In this document: piece after piece, positions 43,672 through 51,789 of the stretch
How the letters are laid out: every line of letters begins with the position of its first letter
Numbering within the stretch: position 1 is the first letter of the stretch
NCBI GenBank assembly: GCA_021648375.1
Contig: JAKISW010000004.1
Coordinates: 1-64,000 of the forward strand
DNA length: 64,000 bases
Source of the DNA: Devosiaceae bacterium
GTDB lineage: Bacteria > Pseudomonadota > Alphaproteobacteria > Rhizobiales > Devosiaceae
Reading direction: 5' to 3'
Translations under genes and position numbers: made by a program
The notes under the pieces: model-generated
Seen by the model: the letters and a program-made list of their open reading frames with translations, nothing else
What the model was told of the DNA's origin: nothing
Database searches by the model: none

Positions 43672-44538
43672 ATGTTGTTTGACGATGCAAAATCATTCAC
43701 TAGTTCACCCGCCAAAGCGGTAACTCTCTTTGGCATGTCCGGAGTCGGAAAAACCAGAATTTCTAACCTGCTGCGCAAAAACAACTGGTTTCACTATTCC
43801 ATAGATTATCGCATTGGCACCCGTTATATGGGTGAATTTATAACCGATAATCTTAAACGGGAGGCCATGAAGGTTGAGTTTTTAAGCACATTATTACGTT
43901 CTGATTCAATCGACATTTCCACCAATTTACGCTTTGAAAATCTTGAGCCGCTGTCCACCTATCTTGGCGCTCCCGGCGATACGAAAAAGGGTGGTCTATC
44001 CCTGAAAGAATATCAAAAACGTCAGGAACAACACCGAATTGCAGAAATAGCTGCCCTTAAAGATGTGCCACACTTTATTGAACGGGCAAAAAATCTTTAT
44101 GGCTATGAAAATTTCATCGCTGATACTGGCGGCTCAATGATTGAGGTGGTAACGCCTGACGACCATGATCCGGTTATCAAAGCACTGACATCCTCAACTA
44201 TGATGCTTTATATCAGGGGAACAGATGCTGACACCGATGCCCTAATTGAGCGCTATAAAAACGCACCAAAGCCCATGTATTACCGCCCCGCCTTGCTGGT
44301 GGAAAAATGGGCCCAGTTCAAAAATCTCAACCAAATCGAAAATGATAATGAGGTCGATCCCGTAAATTTTGCTGTTTGGGGATTTGAAGAAATTCTGAAC
44401 GATCGCTTGCCCAGATATCAGGCCCTTGCCAACCGGTTTGGTTATACGATTGACGCCAGCGACCTTCGCACTGTTCGCGATACCAATGATTTTGAACAAC
44501 TCATGTGCAAGGCGATAGAAAGCCGCGCCAAAACCTGA
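43672..44538 (+). CDS. Conserved P-loop ATPase/kinase-like protein of unknown function
   Basis: The 288-residue soluble protein has a Walker A motif near the N-terminus (LFGMSGVGKTRISNLL, about residues 19-34) followed by FHYSIDYRIGTRYMG. A possible Walker B-like or active-site segment, NFIADTGGSMIEV, is near residue 145-157, with hydrophobic MMLYIRGTD soon after. The pattern is that of a small-molecule kinase or shikimate kinase-like NTPase, but I do not recognise the family. It stands alone, 108 bp before metA and divergent from flgE. Confidence 0.75.
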   Translation: MLFDDAKSFTSSPAKAVTLFGMSGVGKTRISNLLRKNNWFHYSIDYRIGTRYMGEFITDNLKREAMKVEFLSTLLRSDSIDISTNLRFENLEPLSTYLGAPGDTKKGGLSLKEYQKRQEQHRIAEIAALKDVPHFIERAKNLYGYENFIADTGGSMIEVVTPDDHDPVIKALTSSTMMLYIRGTDADTDALIERYKNAPKPMYYRPALLVEKWAQFKNLNQIENDNEVDPVNFAVWGFEEILNDRLPRYQALANRFGYTIDASDLRTVRDTNDFEQLMCKAIESRAKT

Positions 44539-44646
44539 GATAATCTCAAGAAATGCGCTATATAAATCTATCGCCGAAACCAAAAACCGTTCGCTCGGGG
44601 TCAGGACCCTGGACAGTTTTAGTTCTAAAAGTATCAGGACAATAAA

Positions 44647-45573
44647 ATGCCCATACGCATTCCCAATGATCTGCCTGCCAAAAAAATCCTACTCGATGAG
44701 GGCATCGCGGTTATGGATTCCACCCGCGCCCAGCGTCAGGATATTCGCCCCCTCCAAATCGGCCTGCTCAACCTGATGCCCAATAAACAACGAACAGAAA
44801 CCCAGTTCGCCCGCTTAATTGGCTCAACACCGTTGCAGATTGATTTAACGCTGGTACGAATTTCTGACCATGCCTCAAAAAACACATCCGAAGAATATCT
44901 AAAAAGCTTTTATCAGCGCTGGGAGGATATGCGGGCGCAGAAATTTGACGGTTTTATCATTACCGGCGCACCAATTGCCCACCTGCCATTTGAAGAAGTG
45001 CGCTATTGGCCTGAAATGGTTGAAATTATGGACTGGACCCAAACTAATGTGCATTCATCCATGTTCATCTGCTGGGGCGCGCAGGCGGCTTTACATCATT
45101 TTCACCAGATAAAGCGAAAAAAGCGTGCGAAAAAAGCCGTCGGAGTTTTCAGACATCAGGTTTGTTCTAAAAACTCACCATATTTACACGGGTTTTCTGA
45201 TGATCTAGCCATTCCTGTTTCCCGCTCCAACGATATCGATGTCAGCTCCCTGCCAAAAAACAGCGGACTAAAAATCCTAATTGACAGTGACGAAGTGGGT
45301 TTGTGCATGCTTGACGATCCAGATCACCGCGCCTTGCACATGCTCAACCATCTCGAATATGATAATAAATCCCTTGGCGATGAATTTGAACGCGATAAAA
45401 ATGCGGGGCTTAACCCTGAACAACCGCTTTTTTATTACCCGGATGACAATTCTGATAACGAGCCGCAAAACCGCTGGCGCAGCCATGGTTTTTTGCTGTT
45501 TCAAAATTGGATCAATCAGATTTATCAAACCACCCCATTTGATTTGAGCAAAGTCAACGCCACAAAAAGTTGA
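44647..45573 (+). CDS. metA: Homoserine O-acyltransferase MetA
   Basis: The 308-residue MetA-type enzyme activates homoserine for methionine synthesis. The nucleophile Cys142 is in FICWGAQAALHHFH, the substrate loop is NLMPNKQRTETQF, and the catalytic His/Glu region is MLNHLEYDNKSLGDEF. Residue 111, which in the family distinguishes succinyl-CoA (Gly) from acetyl-CoA (Glu) users, is Ala here (TGAPIAHLPF), so the acyl donor cannot be assigned with confidence. Length and numbering match E. coli MetA exactly at Cys142. Confidence 0.95.
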   Translation: MPIRIPNDLPAKKILLDEGIAVMDSTRAQRQDIRPLQIGLLNLMPNKQRTETQFARLIGSTPLQIDLTLVRISDHASKNTSEEYLKSFYQRWEDMRAQKFDGFIITGAPIAHLPFEEVRYWPEMVEIMDWTQTNVHSSMFICWGAQAALHHFHQIKRKKRAKKAVGVFRHQVCSKNSPYLHGFSDDLAIPVSRSNDIDVSSLPKNSGLKILIDSDEVGLCMLDDPDHRALHMLNHLEYDNKSLGDEFERDKNAGLNPEQPLFYYPDDNSDNEPQNRWRSHGFLLFQNWINQIYQTTPFDLSKVNATKS

Positions 45574-45717
45574 ATCAGTCTATCAGACGGTTATTACAAG
45601 CGATTGAAAATGCTTGCATAAACCTTACGCAGAATTAAAGAAGCTTGCAAAATACCCTCAAGCACCTACCTTGAAACGACAACAAGCAAAAAACAGCAAA
45701 AATTTTGATCGGATAAA

Positions 45718-47175
45718 ATGTCTAGGGTCGGTACTGGAATTGTTGATGAACTGGCCATCGCCCTGACAAATATGGGCAATGCGGCGACCAGCACATTTAC
45801 CCCAACCTTAAGGCTTGGAGTAACCGGGCTATCCCGATCGGGAAAAACCATATTCATCACATCATTGGTCAAAAACCTGCTGGATGGAGAAAATCTGAAC
45901 CAGTTTTCTCCCCTGTCACAGGGTCGCTTTATCGGCGCTCAGCTAAGCGAACATCCCAATAAAGCCATTCCCCGTTTTGCCTATGAAGAACATCTGGCGG
46001 CCCTGACCGCAAAAAATCCATTCTGGCCAGCTTCGACCAGTAATATTTCTCAGCTACGCCTGACCCTGAAATTTCGCTCCAACAACTGGCTATCGGGAAT
46101 GGGCGGCCCCAGTGTCCTCAACCTTGATATTGTTGATTATCCCGGCGAATGGCTGCTTGATCTTCCCCTGCTTTCCCTAAGCTATGCCCAATGGTCTGAG
46201 CAGGCTCTTGATCGCTGCAAATCAACCAAAACCACAACTCCTACCAAGGCGTTTCTTGCAGCCTCACAAGCACTGAACAAAGAGCAGGAGGCATCAGAAC
46301 CATTGGCGCAAAACCTCGCCAATCTATTTACCGATCATTTGCAAAATGCCCGCACCACCGGCACCGCTTTGTCCACCCTGCCTCCGGGACGGTTTTTGCT
46401 GCCCGGTGATATGAAAAACTCACCAGCCCTCACATTTGCGCCTTTGCCAAAAGAGCTGGAAAATCACAGGAATGACAGTCTTTATGCGCTGATGAGGCGG
46501 CGTTATGAGGCCTATAAATCAATCATCGTTCGTCCATTTTTTCGCGATCATTTTGCTTCCCTCGACCGCCAGATTGTTCTGGTTGATGCTCTAAGGGCGC
46601 TAAATGCCGGTCCAAATGCCGTAAGCGACCTTCAAGAAGCCCTGAATTCAGTGCTTGCCTGTTTCAGACAAGGCTCAAATAACCCCCTGAACTGGGTCTT
46701 TGCCAAAAAGATCGACCGCATCCTGTTTGCCGCCACCAAAGCCGACCATGTGCACCACACTTCCCACAAGCGGTTGCAAAACATCATTGAAATATTGGTG
46801 GCGAGAGCGGCAAAATCGGCCCGTTTTTCTGGCGCAGAAACAAAAACCATGGCCATTGCCGCCATTCGCGCCACCAAAGAGGGCACAATAAAAGATAAGG
46901 ATGGTGAACTTGATTGCCTGATTGGTACTCCAGAAAAGGGTGAGATGCTGGACAAAATCACCTATGACGGCAAAACCGAAATCGCCCTGTTTCCCGGTGA
47001 CTTGCCAAAAGATCCTCAGGCAATATTTCAACCCTCATTACAACCAGGATCGCTCAACTTCATGCGCTTTGCCCCGCCGGAAGAGCTTGGATCATCTGCG
47101 CAAAAAAATACTGGACTGCCCCATATTCGCCTCGGCAAGGCCCTTGATTACCTGCTGGGAGACTGGATGAAATGA
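45718..47175 (+). CDS. ycjX: YcjX family P-loop protein (DUF463)
   Basis: The 485-residue protein has a Walker A motif GLSRSGKT (about residues 37-44), LNLDIVDYPGEWLLDLPL (Walker B/G3-like DxxG) and FAATKADHVH (G4-like TKAD), as in the YcjX GTPase-like family linked to envelope stress in enterobacteria. It is translationally coupled to the following ycjF-like gene (4-bp ATGA overlap). The cellular role in alphaproteobacteria is unknown. Confidence 0.93.
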   Translation: MSRVGTGIVDELAIALTNMGNAATSTFTPTLRLGVTGLSRSGKTIFITSLVKNLLDGENLNQFSPLSQGRFIGAQLSEHPNKAIPRFAYEEHLAALTAKNPFWPASTSNISQLRLTLKFRSNNWLSGMGGPSVLNLDIVDYPGEWLLDLPLLSLSYAQWSEQALDRCKSTKTTTPTKAFLAASQALNKEQEASEPLAQNLANLFTDHLQNARTTGTALSTLPPGRFLLPGDMKNSPALTFAPLPKELENHRNDSLYALMRRRYEAYKSIIVRPFFRDHFASLDRQIVLVDALRALNAGPNAVSDLQEALNSVLACFRQGSNNPLNWVFAKKIDRILFAATKADHVHHTSHKRLQNIIEILVARAAKSARFSGAETKTMAIAAIRATKEGTIKDKDGELDCLIGTPEKGEMLDKITYDGKTEIALFPGDLPKDPQAIFQPSLQPGSLNFMRFAPPEELGSSAQKNTGLPHIRLGKALDYLLGDWMK

Positions 47176-48236
47176 GAAAGCCAACAGCCCAGACAATAAA
47201 GAAAAAAAAACCAAGTCCAAAAGCAACAATCAACCAAGACTCAAGTGGTAAATCAGCGCCAGCACGCGAACCAAAAGCCTTTGCACCCCAAATGGCAGAA
47301 ATTGAAATTGTGCCGCAAAATAATCATTTTCAGGACGAGTTTAGCGATTCCAGACAAGAAGAAGCTTTCCCCAAAAAAAGCAAATCATCCCCCTCAGGCT
47401 GGATAATAAAACTAAGTCTGGCCGCCGCTTCGGTTTTAATCGCTCTTGGCCTTTCCTTGATGGCAGACCGGCTGATTGGCGATCTGTTTGCCCGCTATGA
47501 ATGGCTGGGCTGGGTTGGAACCGGCGCTGTGGCCATATTGGTATTAGGCATTGTGGTTTTAACAATCCGGGAGCTTGCCGCCCTTAGGTCTTTAAAAAAT
47601 CTTGACGGCTTGCGCCTTGAGGCCAAGCAAGCGCTTATCTCTGACCTGCCAAAACCGGGTAAAGCCGTTATTGCCCGCCTCAACCGCCTTTATGGCACCA
47701 GAGCTGATCTGGCTCGGGCAAATCAACTTCTCGGCAATGATCTTAACGGACTACTTGATGGCTCCGACATGATTGCAACCGCCGAGCGCCACTTAATGAC
47801 ACCACTTGATGAAAGGGCAAAAGCACTAACGGCAGCCGCTGCCCGCCGGGTGGCAATTGTTAGCGCCATTTCTCCGCGCGCCATTGTTGATCTGGCTTTT
47901 GTTGCCTATGAATCCTTAAAACTTGCCCGCGCCATCGCCACCCTTTATGGGGCAAGACCGGGATTTTTCGGATCATGGCGGTTGGCCGGAGCAATTTTGA
48001 GCCATCTTGCGGTCACCGGCGGTGTTGCTCTTGGTGATAGCGTCATTCAACAAATGCTTGGCCATGGATTGGCGGCAAAACTCTCGGCCCGGCTTGGTGA
48101 GGGGCTGGTCAACGGGTTAATGAGCGTTCGGGTTGGTGTCGCTGCCATAAAAACCACCCGCCCTCTGCCCTTTGATCAGCTAAAACAACCAAAGGTCATG
48201 GATTTCATGAGTGATTTAGCCAAATTCTCTAAATAG
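47172..48236 (+). CDS. YcjF-like membrane protein (TIGR01620/DUF697)
   Basis: The 354-residue protein has a charged Lys-rich N-terminus, two transmembrane helices (about residues 78-97 and 115-136) and a C-terminal DUF697-like domain with RRVAIVSAISPRAIVDLAFV and LARAIATLYGARPG. YcjF partners YcjX. The gene ends 1 base before the stop of the convergent membrane-protein gene. Confidence 0.9.
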   Translation: MRKPTAQTIKKKKPSPKATINQDSSGKSAPAREPKAFAPQMAEIEIVPQNNHFQDEFSDSRQEEAFPKKSKSSPSGWIIKLSLAAASVLIALGLSLMADRLIGDLFARYEWLGWVGTGAVAILVLGIVVLTIRELAALRSLKNLDGLRLEAKQALISDLPKPGKAVIARLNRLYGTRADLARANQLLGNDLNGLLDGSDMIATAERHLMTPLDERAKALTAAAARRVAIVSAISPRAIVDLAFVAYESLKLARAIATLYGARPGFFGSWRLAGAILSHLAVTGGVALGDSVIQQMLGHGLAAKLSARLGEGLVNGLMSVRVGVAAIKTTRPLPFDQLKQPKVMDFMSDLAKFSK

Positions 48237-49028
48237 CTAAGTCTCTTTTTTTTCAACGTAATGGCCATAAAAACTGCTTACGAGCGTTAAGCTAACCAAT
48301 ACCAAAAACCACGAGACAACTGCAAATACGCTAAAAACTATCAAGGAAACAAAGTTAGCTCCCCACCAGCTAAAGATTTGCAACCCATCAAACAACACTT
48401 CCAGAATTTGATTTGCCACCACCAGACAACTCACACTGGATAAAATCACCAGGTGAAATTTTTGCGACATTTTCCACGCCTGCCAAATTGCCACTCTTTC
48501 AACGCCTACAGCAATTGCCGGTAAAATAATAGCAGCCCGCAACGCCAGATATAGATACATAATATTCAACAGCACCCTGTACAGGATCAATAAAAAAATA
48601 GAAATTGAACCTGTTTCGAGAAGCGCCGGTATTATAAATATTGAGTTTAGAACTAGAATTGGTGTAACTATTATCAGCAACAATACGCAAATCACGGTCA
48701 ACAAAAATACGTACTGAAAAAACATTGTATTCATCCAGCCGCCAAAAATTCTTGTAGGTTTTTCTTGCCGCAAAACAAAACGATACCAGCGAATAGAAAT
48801 TATACTGCCCACAACCAGCAAAAAGGCAATGTTTAGCAAGTTTATAGCCATACCTAGCGGGGAGAAAAACGATTCGTTGGGGTAAACCATAGAAAAAATT
48901 GCTACGCTGGAATAAAATACCATCATCCAGACAATCCACCATAGAATACTAATATATGCGGCAGTCTTCAGGTTTTTGAACACCAAAACCACAGATTGCC
49001 AAAAAAATCCAACGCCACTTAAAATCAC
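48237..49028 (-). CDS. Hypothetical multi-pass membrane protein
   Basis: The 263-residue protein has about six hydrophobic segments (for example AAYISILWWIVWMMVFYSSV and FLLTVICVLLLIIVTPILV) and an intracellular stretch RVAIWQAWKMSQKFHLV. It resembles membrane proteins annotated as DUF-type glycerophosphoryl or integral membrane domains, but I cannot name a family. It is tail to tail with ycjF-like and 113 bp before the fnr stop on the same strand. Confidence 0.7.
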   Translation of the reverse strand: MILSGVGFFWQSVVLVFKNLKTAAYISILWWIVWMMVFYSSVAIFSMVYPNESFFSPLGMAINLLNIAFLLVVGSIISIRWYRFVLRQEKPTRIFGGWMNTMFFQYVFLLTVICVLLLIIVTPILVLNSIFIIPALLETGSISIFLLILYRVLLNIMYLYLALRAAIILPAIAVGVERVAIWQAWKMSQKFHLVILSSVSCLVVANQILEVLFDGLQIFSWWGANFVSLIVFSVFAVVSWFLVLVSLTLVSSFYGHYVEKKET

Positions 49029-49141
49029 AACTCAGCTCCATTTTATTCATGCTGGCAACCCAGCCGAATGTGGCTGACTGCCCGGCAAAAGCAGCAAAAG
49101 TATGTAATGCCCGTTTGAGGGAGCGGCTTGGAGGGTGCTTT

Positions 49142-50182
49142 TTATTTAACACCCAGCTTCTTTTGCAGCTTTGTGGAAGAGGTCGTATATTGAAATATAA
49201 TGCGCTCATCCGGGGCGATGATTTTTTTCGCCGCCTGAGACATCAACGCTGCTTCATGAAAGCCGGAAAGGATCAGTTTAAGCTTGCCCGGATAATGATT
49301 GATATCACCAATGGCAAATATTCCCGGCACTGAGCTTTCAAACTTTTCAGTATCCACTGAAATAAGATTGTCGTTAAGTTCCAAGCCCCAGTCTGCCACT
49401 GGACCAAGCTTCATAGTCAGCCCGAAAAACGGCAACAAGCGGGTTACGGGAATATTTATCTCTTCCTCAGAGGTTTTTATGCTCATTGAGGTAAGATTAG
49501 CACCTTCACCGCTCAATTCACCAATCTGGCCCAAAATCAGCTGCATTTTGCCCTGATCAACAAGCGCCTTCATTTTGCCGACGCTGGCCGGAGCAGCGCG
49601 GAAATTATCGCGCCGATGCACAAGGGTCATGGAGCGGACAATTGGCTGCAAACTCAGCACCCAGTCCAGCGCACTATCACCACCACCAACAATCACCACA
49701 TCATGATCGGCAAACTCTTCCATGCGCCGCACCGCATAAAACACTGAACTACCCTCAAAAACCTCGATATCTGCCACAGGCGGGCGTTTGGGCTGAAATG
49801 AGCCACCCCCGGCAGCAATAACAACTATCCTGCACTTAAAAACCTGCCCCTCGTCATCCGTGACCAGAAAATCACCATCTTCGGTTTTTTCAATATTTTC
49901 GATCATGCGCGAAAAATGAAATTGCGGGTCAAACGGCTCGATCTGCTTCATCAGATTATCCGTTAATTCCTGCCCGGAAATTACCGGAAAACCCGGAATG
50001 TCATAAATCGGTTTTTGCGGATAAAGCTCTGCGCACTGCCCGCCAGGCCGATCCAGAATATCTATCAAATGGCATTTCAGGTCCAAAAGACCCAGCTCAA
50101 ACACCGCAAAAAGACCAATCGGTCCGGCTCCGATTATAACCACATCAGTCTGAATTTCTGGATTAGACAATTTATTTTCCAC
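49142..50182 (-). CDS. Ferredoxin-NADP reductase, thioredoxin-reductase-like type
   Basis: The 346-residue flavoprotein has an FAD-binding GAGPIGLFA near residue 18, GGQCAELYPQKPIYDIPGFP, an NADPH-binding VVIVGGGDSALDW near residue 165, and the FAD motif GIFAIGDIN near residue 290. The CxxC redox pair of thioredoxin reductase is absent, and the C-terminal extension with YTTSSTKLQKKLGV is that of Bacillus YumC/Rhodopseudomonas-type FNR. It transfers electrons between NADPH and ferredoxin or flavodoxin. The [2Fe-2S] ferredoxin gene 152 bp upstream on the same strand is a plausible partner. Confidence 0.93.
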   Translation of the reverse strand: MENKLSNPEIQTDVVIIGAGPIGLFAVFELGLLDLKCHLIDILDRPGGQCAELYPQKPIYDIPGFPVISGQELTDNLMKQIEPFDPQFHFSRMIENIEKTEDGDFLVTDDEGQVFKCRIVVIAAGGGSFQPKRPPVADIEVFEGSSVFYAVRRMEEFADHDVVIVGGGDSALDWVLSLQPIVRSMTLVHRRDNFRAAPASVGKMKALVDQGKMQLILGQIGELSGEGANLTSMSIKTSEEEINIPVTRLLPFFGLTMKLGPVADWGLELNDNLISVDTEKFESSVPGIFAIGDINHYPGKLKLILSGFHEAALMSQAAKKIIAPDERIIFQYTTSSTKLQKKLGVK

Positions 50183-50334
50183 TATCTGTTATTTTGAAGC
50201 CAGGGCGCAAGATCACAATTTCAATATTGCCCAAAACTTAACATCGCTTAAGCAGCAAACTCGTACACACAATAGTGGAATTTTTGCAAATCTTAAGAAC
50301 AATGATTTCAAATTGCTAAGCTGAATTAGAAAAT

Positions 50335-50655
50335 TTAACCCTGCTGTTCGGGAATTTTAATAACCAGTCCATCAAAATCATCATTGACCAATATCTGGCA
50401 TGATAATCTGGAGCTTGGCTTCACCTCGAAGGCAAAGTCCAGCATATCCTCTTCCATATCCGAAGGTGCACCAACTTTTTCGCGCCATTTCTCGTCCACA
50501 TAAACATGACAGGTTGCACATGTGCATGCTCCTCCGCATTCAGCAGTAATTCCGGGCACTGAGTTCTGGATTGCCGCCTCCATGACACTGGTCCCGTTTT
50601 CCACATCGGTTTCATGAATAGTGCCATTGGCTTCAACGAAAGTGATTTTGGTCAT
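50335..50655 (-). CDS. [2Fe-2S] ferredoxin, adrenodoxin type
   Basis: The 106-residue protein has cluster ligands C40, C46, C49 and C86. Their spacing of 6, 3 and 37 residues is exactly that of adrenodoxin and putidaredoxin. An extra Cys44 lies in ECGGACTCATCHVYV. Such ferredoxins (FdxB/Fdx VI) serve P450s, Fe-S assembly or haem/quinone hydroxylation. It is next to an FNR gene on the same strand, and no isc genes are nearby. Confidence 0.95.
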   Translation of the reverse strand: MTKITFVEANGTIHETDVENGTSVMEAAIQNSVPGITAECGGACTCATCHVYVDEKWREKVGAPSDMEEDMLDFAFEVKPSSRLSCQILVNDDFDGLVIKIPEQQG

Positions 50656-50684
50656 AAATTTGCGCCTGCTGTATAAAATTGAAC

Positions 50685-50787
50685 TAGAGCGTTTTCAGGA
50701 TAAGTGTATGCGGTTATCCGGTTCGAAAACGCGACAAAACAAAAACTTAGAGCCGTGTTTTGATTTTATCAAAACATAATAGGCTCT
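50685..50787. repeat. RIME-like element with two palindromes
   Basis: GAGCGTTTTC, a GCGGTTATCCGG core and AACGCGACAAAAC form the first palindrome. GAGCC (50750-50754) pairs with GGCTC (50782-50786) around TTTTGAT/ATCAAAA in the second. Size (about 103 bp) and double-palindrome layout match rhizobial RIME elements. Confidence 0.75.
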
Positions 50788-50885
50788 AACCGCCATATAG
50801 CGACCCCTTGCCCCCCCTGCAATAGCAAACAGATTTTTGGGGGAGGGATTTGCCATACCGGCACTTACAAACAGGTGAATTTACC

Positions 50886-50952
50886 AGAGCGTTACAAAAA
50901 AAACGGGGACCGGTTTTTTGGTTCAGGAACGCGACAAAATAAGGAGTTGAGC
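50886..50952. repeat. Second RIME-like element
   Basis: AGAGCGTTACAAA, GACCGGTTTTTTGGTTC and GAACGCGACAAAATAAGG align with the elements at 50685 and 26737. Together the two copies fill most of the 344-bp gap 50656-50999, which contains no gene. Confidence 0.75.
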
Positions 50953-50999
50953 ATAGGTTCCGATCAAAATCAGAATCAGCAAATGCTCAATAATAAAAC

Positions 51000-51383
51000 C
51001 TACTCGTCCAGTATTTCCGCGATAAAATGGCGCACCTCTTCAACCGCCATTCTCAGGTCAGCCAGACATTCGTGACTTAGTTTTCCGGCAAGTTTTGTTT
51101 CCAATTCGGCAGCTTTAGCCAGAATAGCAACATTATTTGCTCCAACTCCGGCAGAGGCCCCCTTAAGAGCGTGCAGATTCAACATAGTCTCGTCAAAATC
51201 CATGCTTTGGCGAATTTTGCTCATATAAGTCGTCACCATCTGATCAAACATACGCAAAATTTCTGCTTCCAGCCCTGCATCTCCCAGGGACTGTCGCGAC
51301 AGATGCACTAGATCAATAGGTCGGGAGGCGTAAATTTTCCCGCTAACTTCTTCCAGTTGCGTAATTTTTTCCAGAGCGGCCAT
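51000..51383 (-). CDS. HPt-domain phosphotransfer protein
   Basis: The 127-residue single-domain protein has a four-helix HPt pattern with phosphorylatable His71 in LNLHALKGASAGVGA. HPt proteins relay phosphate between hybrid kinases and response regulators. CckA normally uses ChpT, which is a different dimeric fold, so this is another relay. The gene is divergent from the GPR-like gene, and a CtrA-type box lies 165-179 bases upstream of its start. Confidence 0.88.
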   Translation of the reverse strand: MAALEKITQLEEVSGKIYASRPIDLVHLSRQSLGDAGLEAEILRMFDQMVTTYMSKIRQSMDFDETMLNLHALKGASAGVGANNVAILAKAAELETKLAGKLSHECLADLRMAVEEVRHFIAEILDE

Positions 51384-51547
51384 TTTTATCTCCGTTATAT
51401 AAGAATTATGCTGGCGGCCGGCATACTGATTTTACCGGGCATGATAGCTTAATCACCAAATTAGAGTGCACGCTCAAAGTGAACATCCTATTAATCACCA
51501 GATTCCGGCTGATTTCGGTGAAAAACTCACAAATTTGAAAAAGCCCG

Positions 51548-51562
51548 TTAACTCTTTTTTAA
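51548..51562. promoter_or_regulatory. CtrA-type box upstream of the GPR-like gene
   Basis: TTAA-CTCTTTT-TTAA is an exact full CtrA-type site in the 406-bp divergent region between hpt and the GPR-like gene. The region is AT-rich, so chance occurrence is possible. Nothing else is seen in 51384-51789. Confidence 0.55.
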
Positions 51563-51789
51563 TTTAATTTTCAGATTGCACATTTCCTGATATAAGAAGG
51601 AGGTTACCGGCGCGCGGCGGCGCAGGTTTGTGAAGCTTCTGACATTCATTTTTATGGATGGATTCAGTGAATCACATATTTTGGGGGCCGTATTTTCGAC
51701 TCCTGGTCGCTGTGCTAAAGTTGGCGTTTTGTGGCAAACGGATTCTCGATTTATTTTTGAGAATCAATGTTTTAAGAGTTGTAAAGAGT

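Noticed and set aside
50875..51075. Short plus-strand frame upstream of hpt
   Set aside because: It is made of the second RIME-like element and the antisense of the hpt 3' end.
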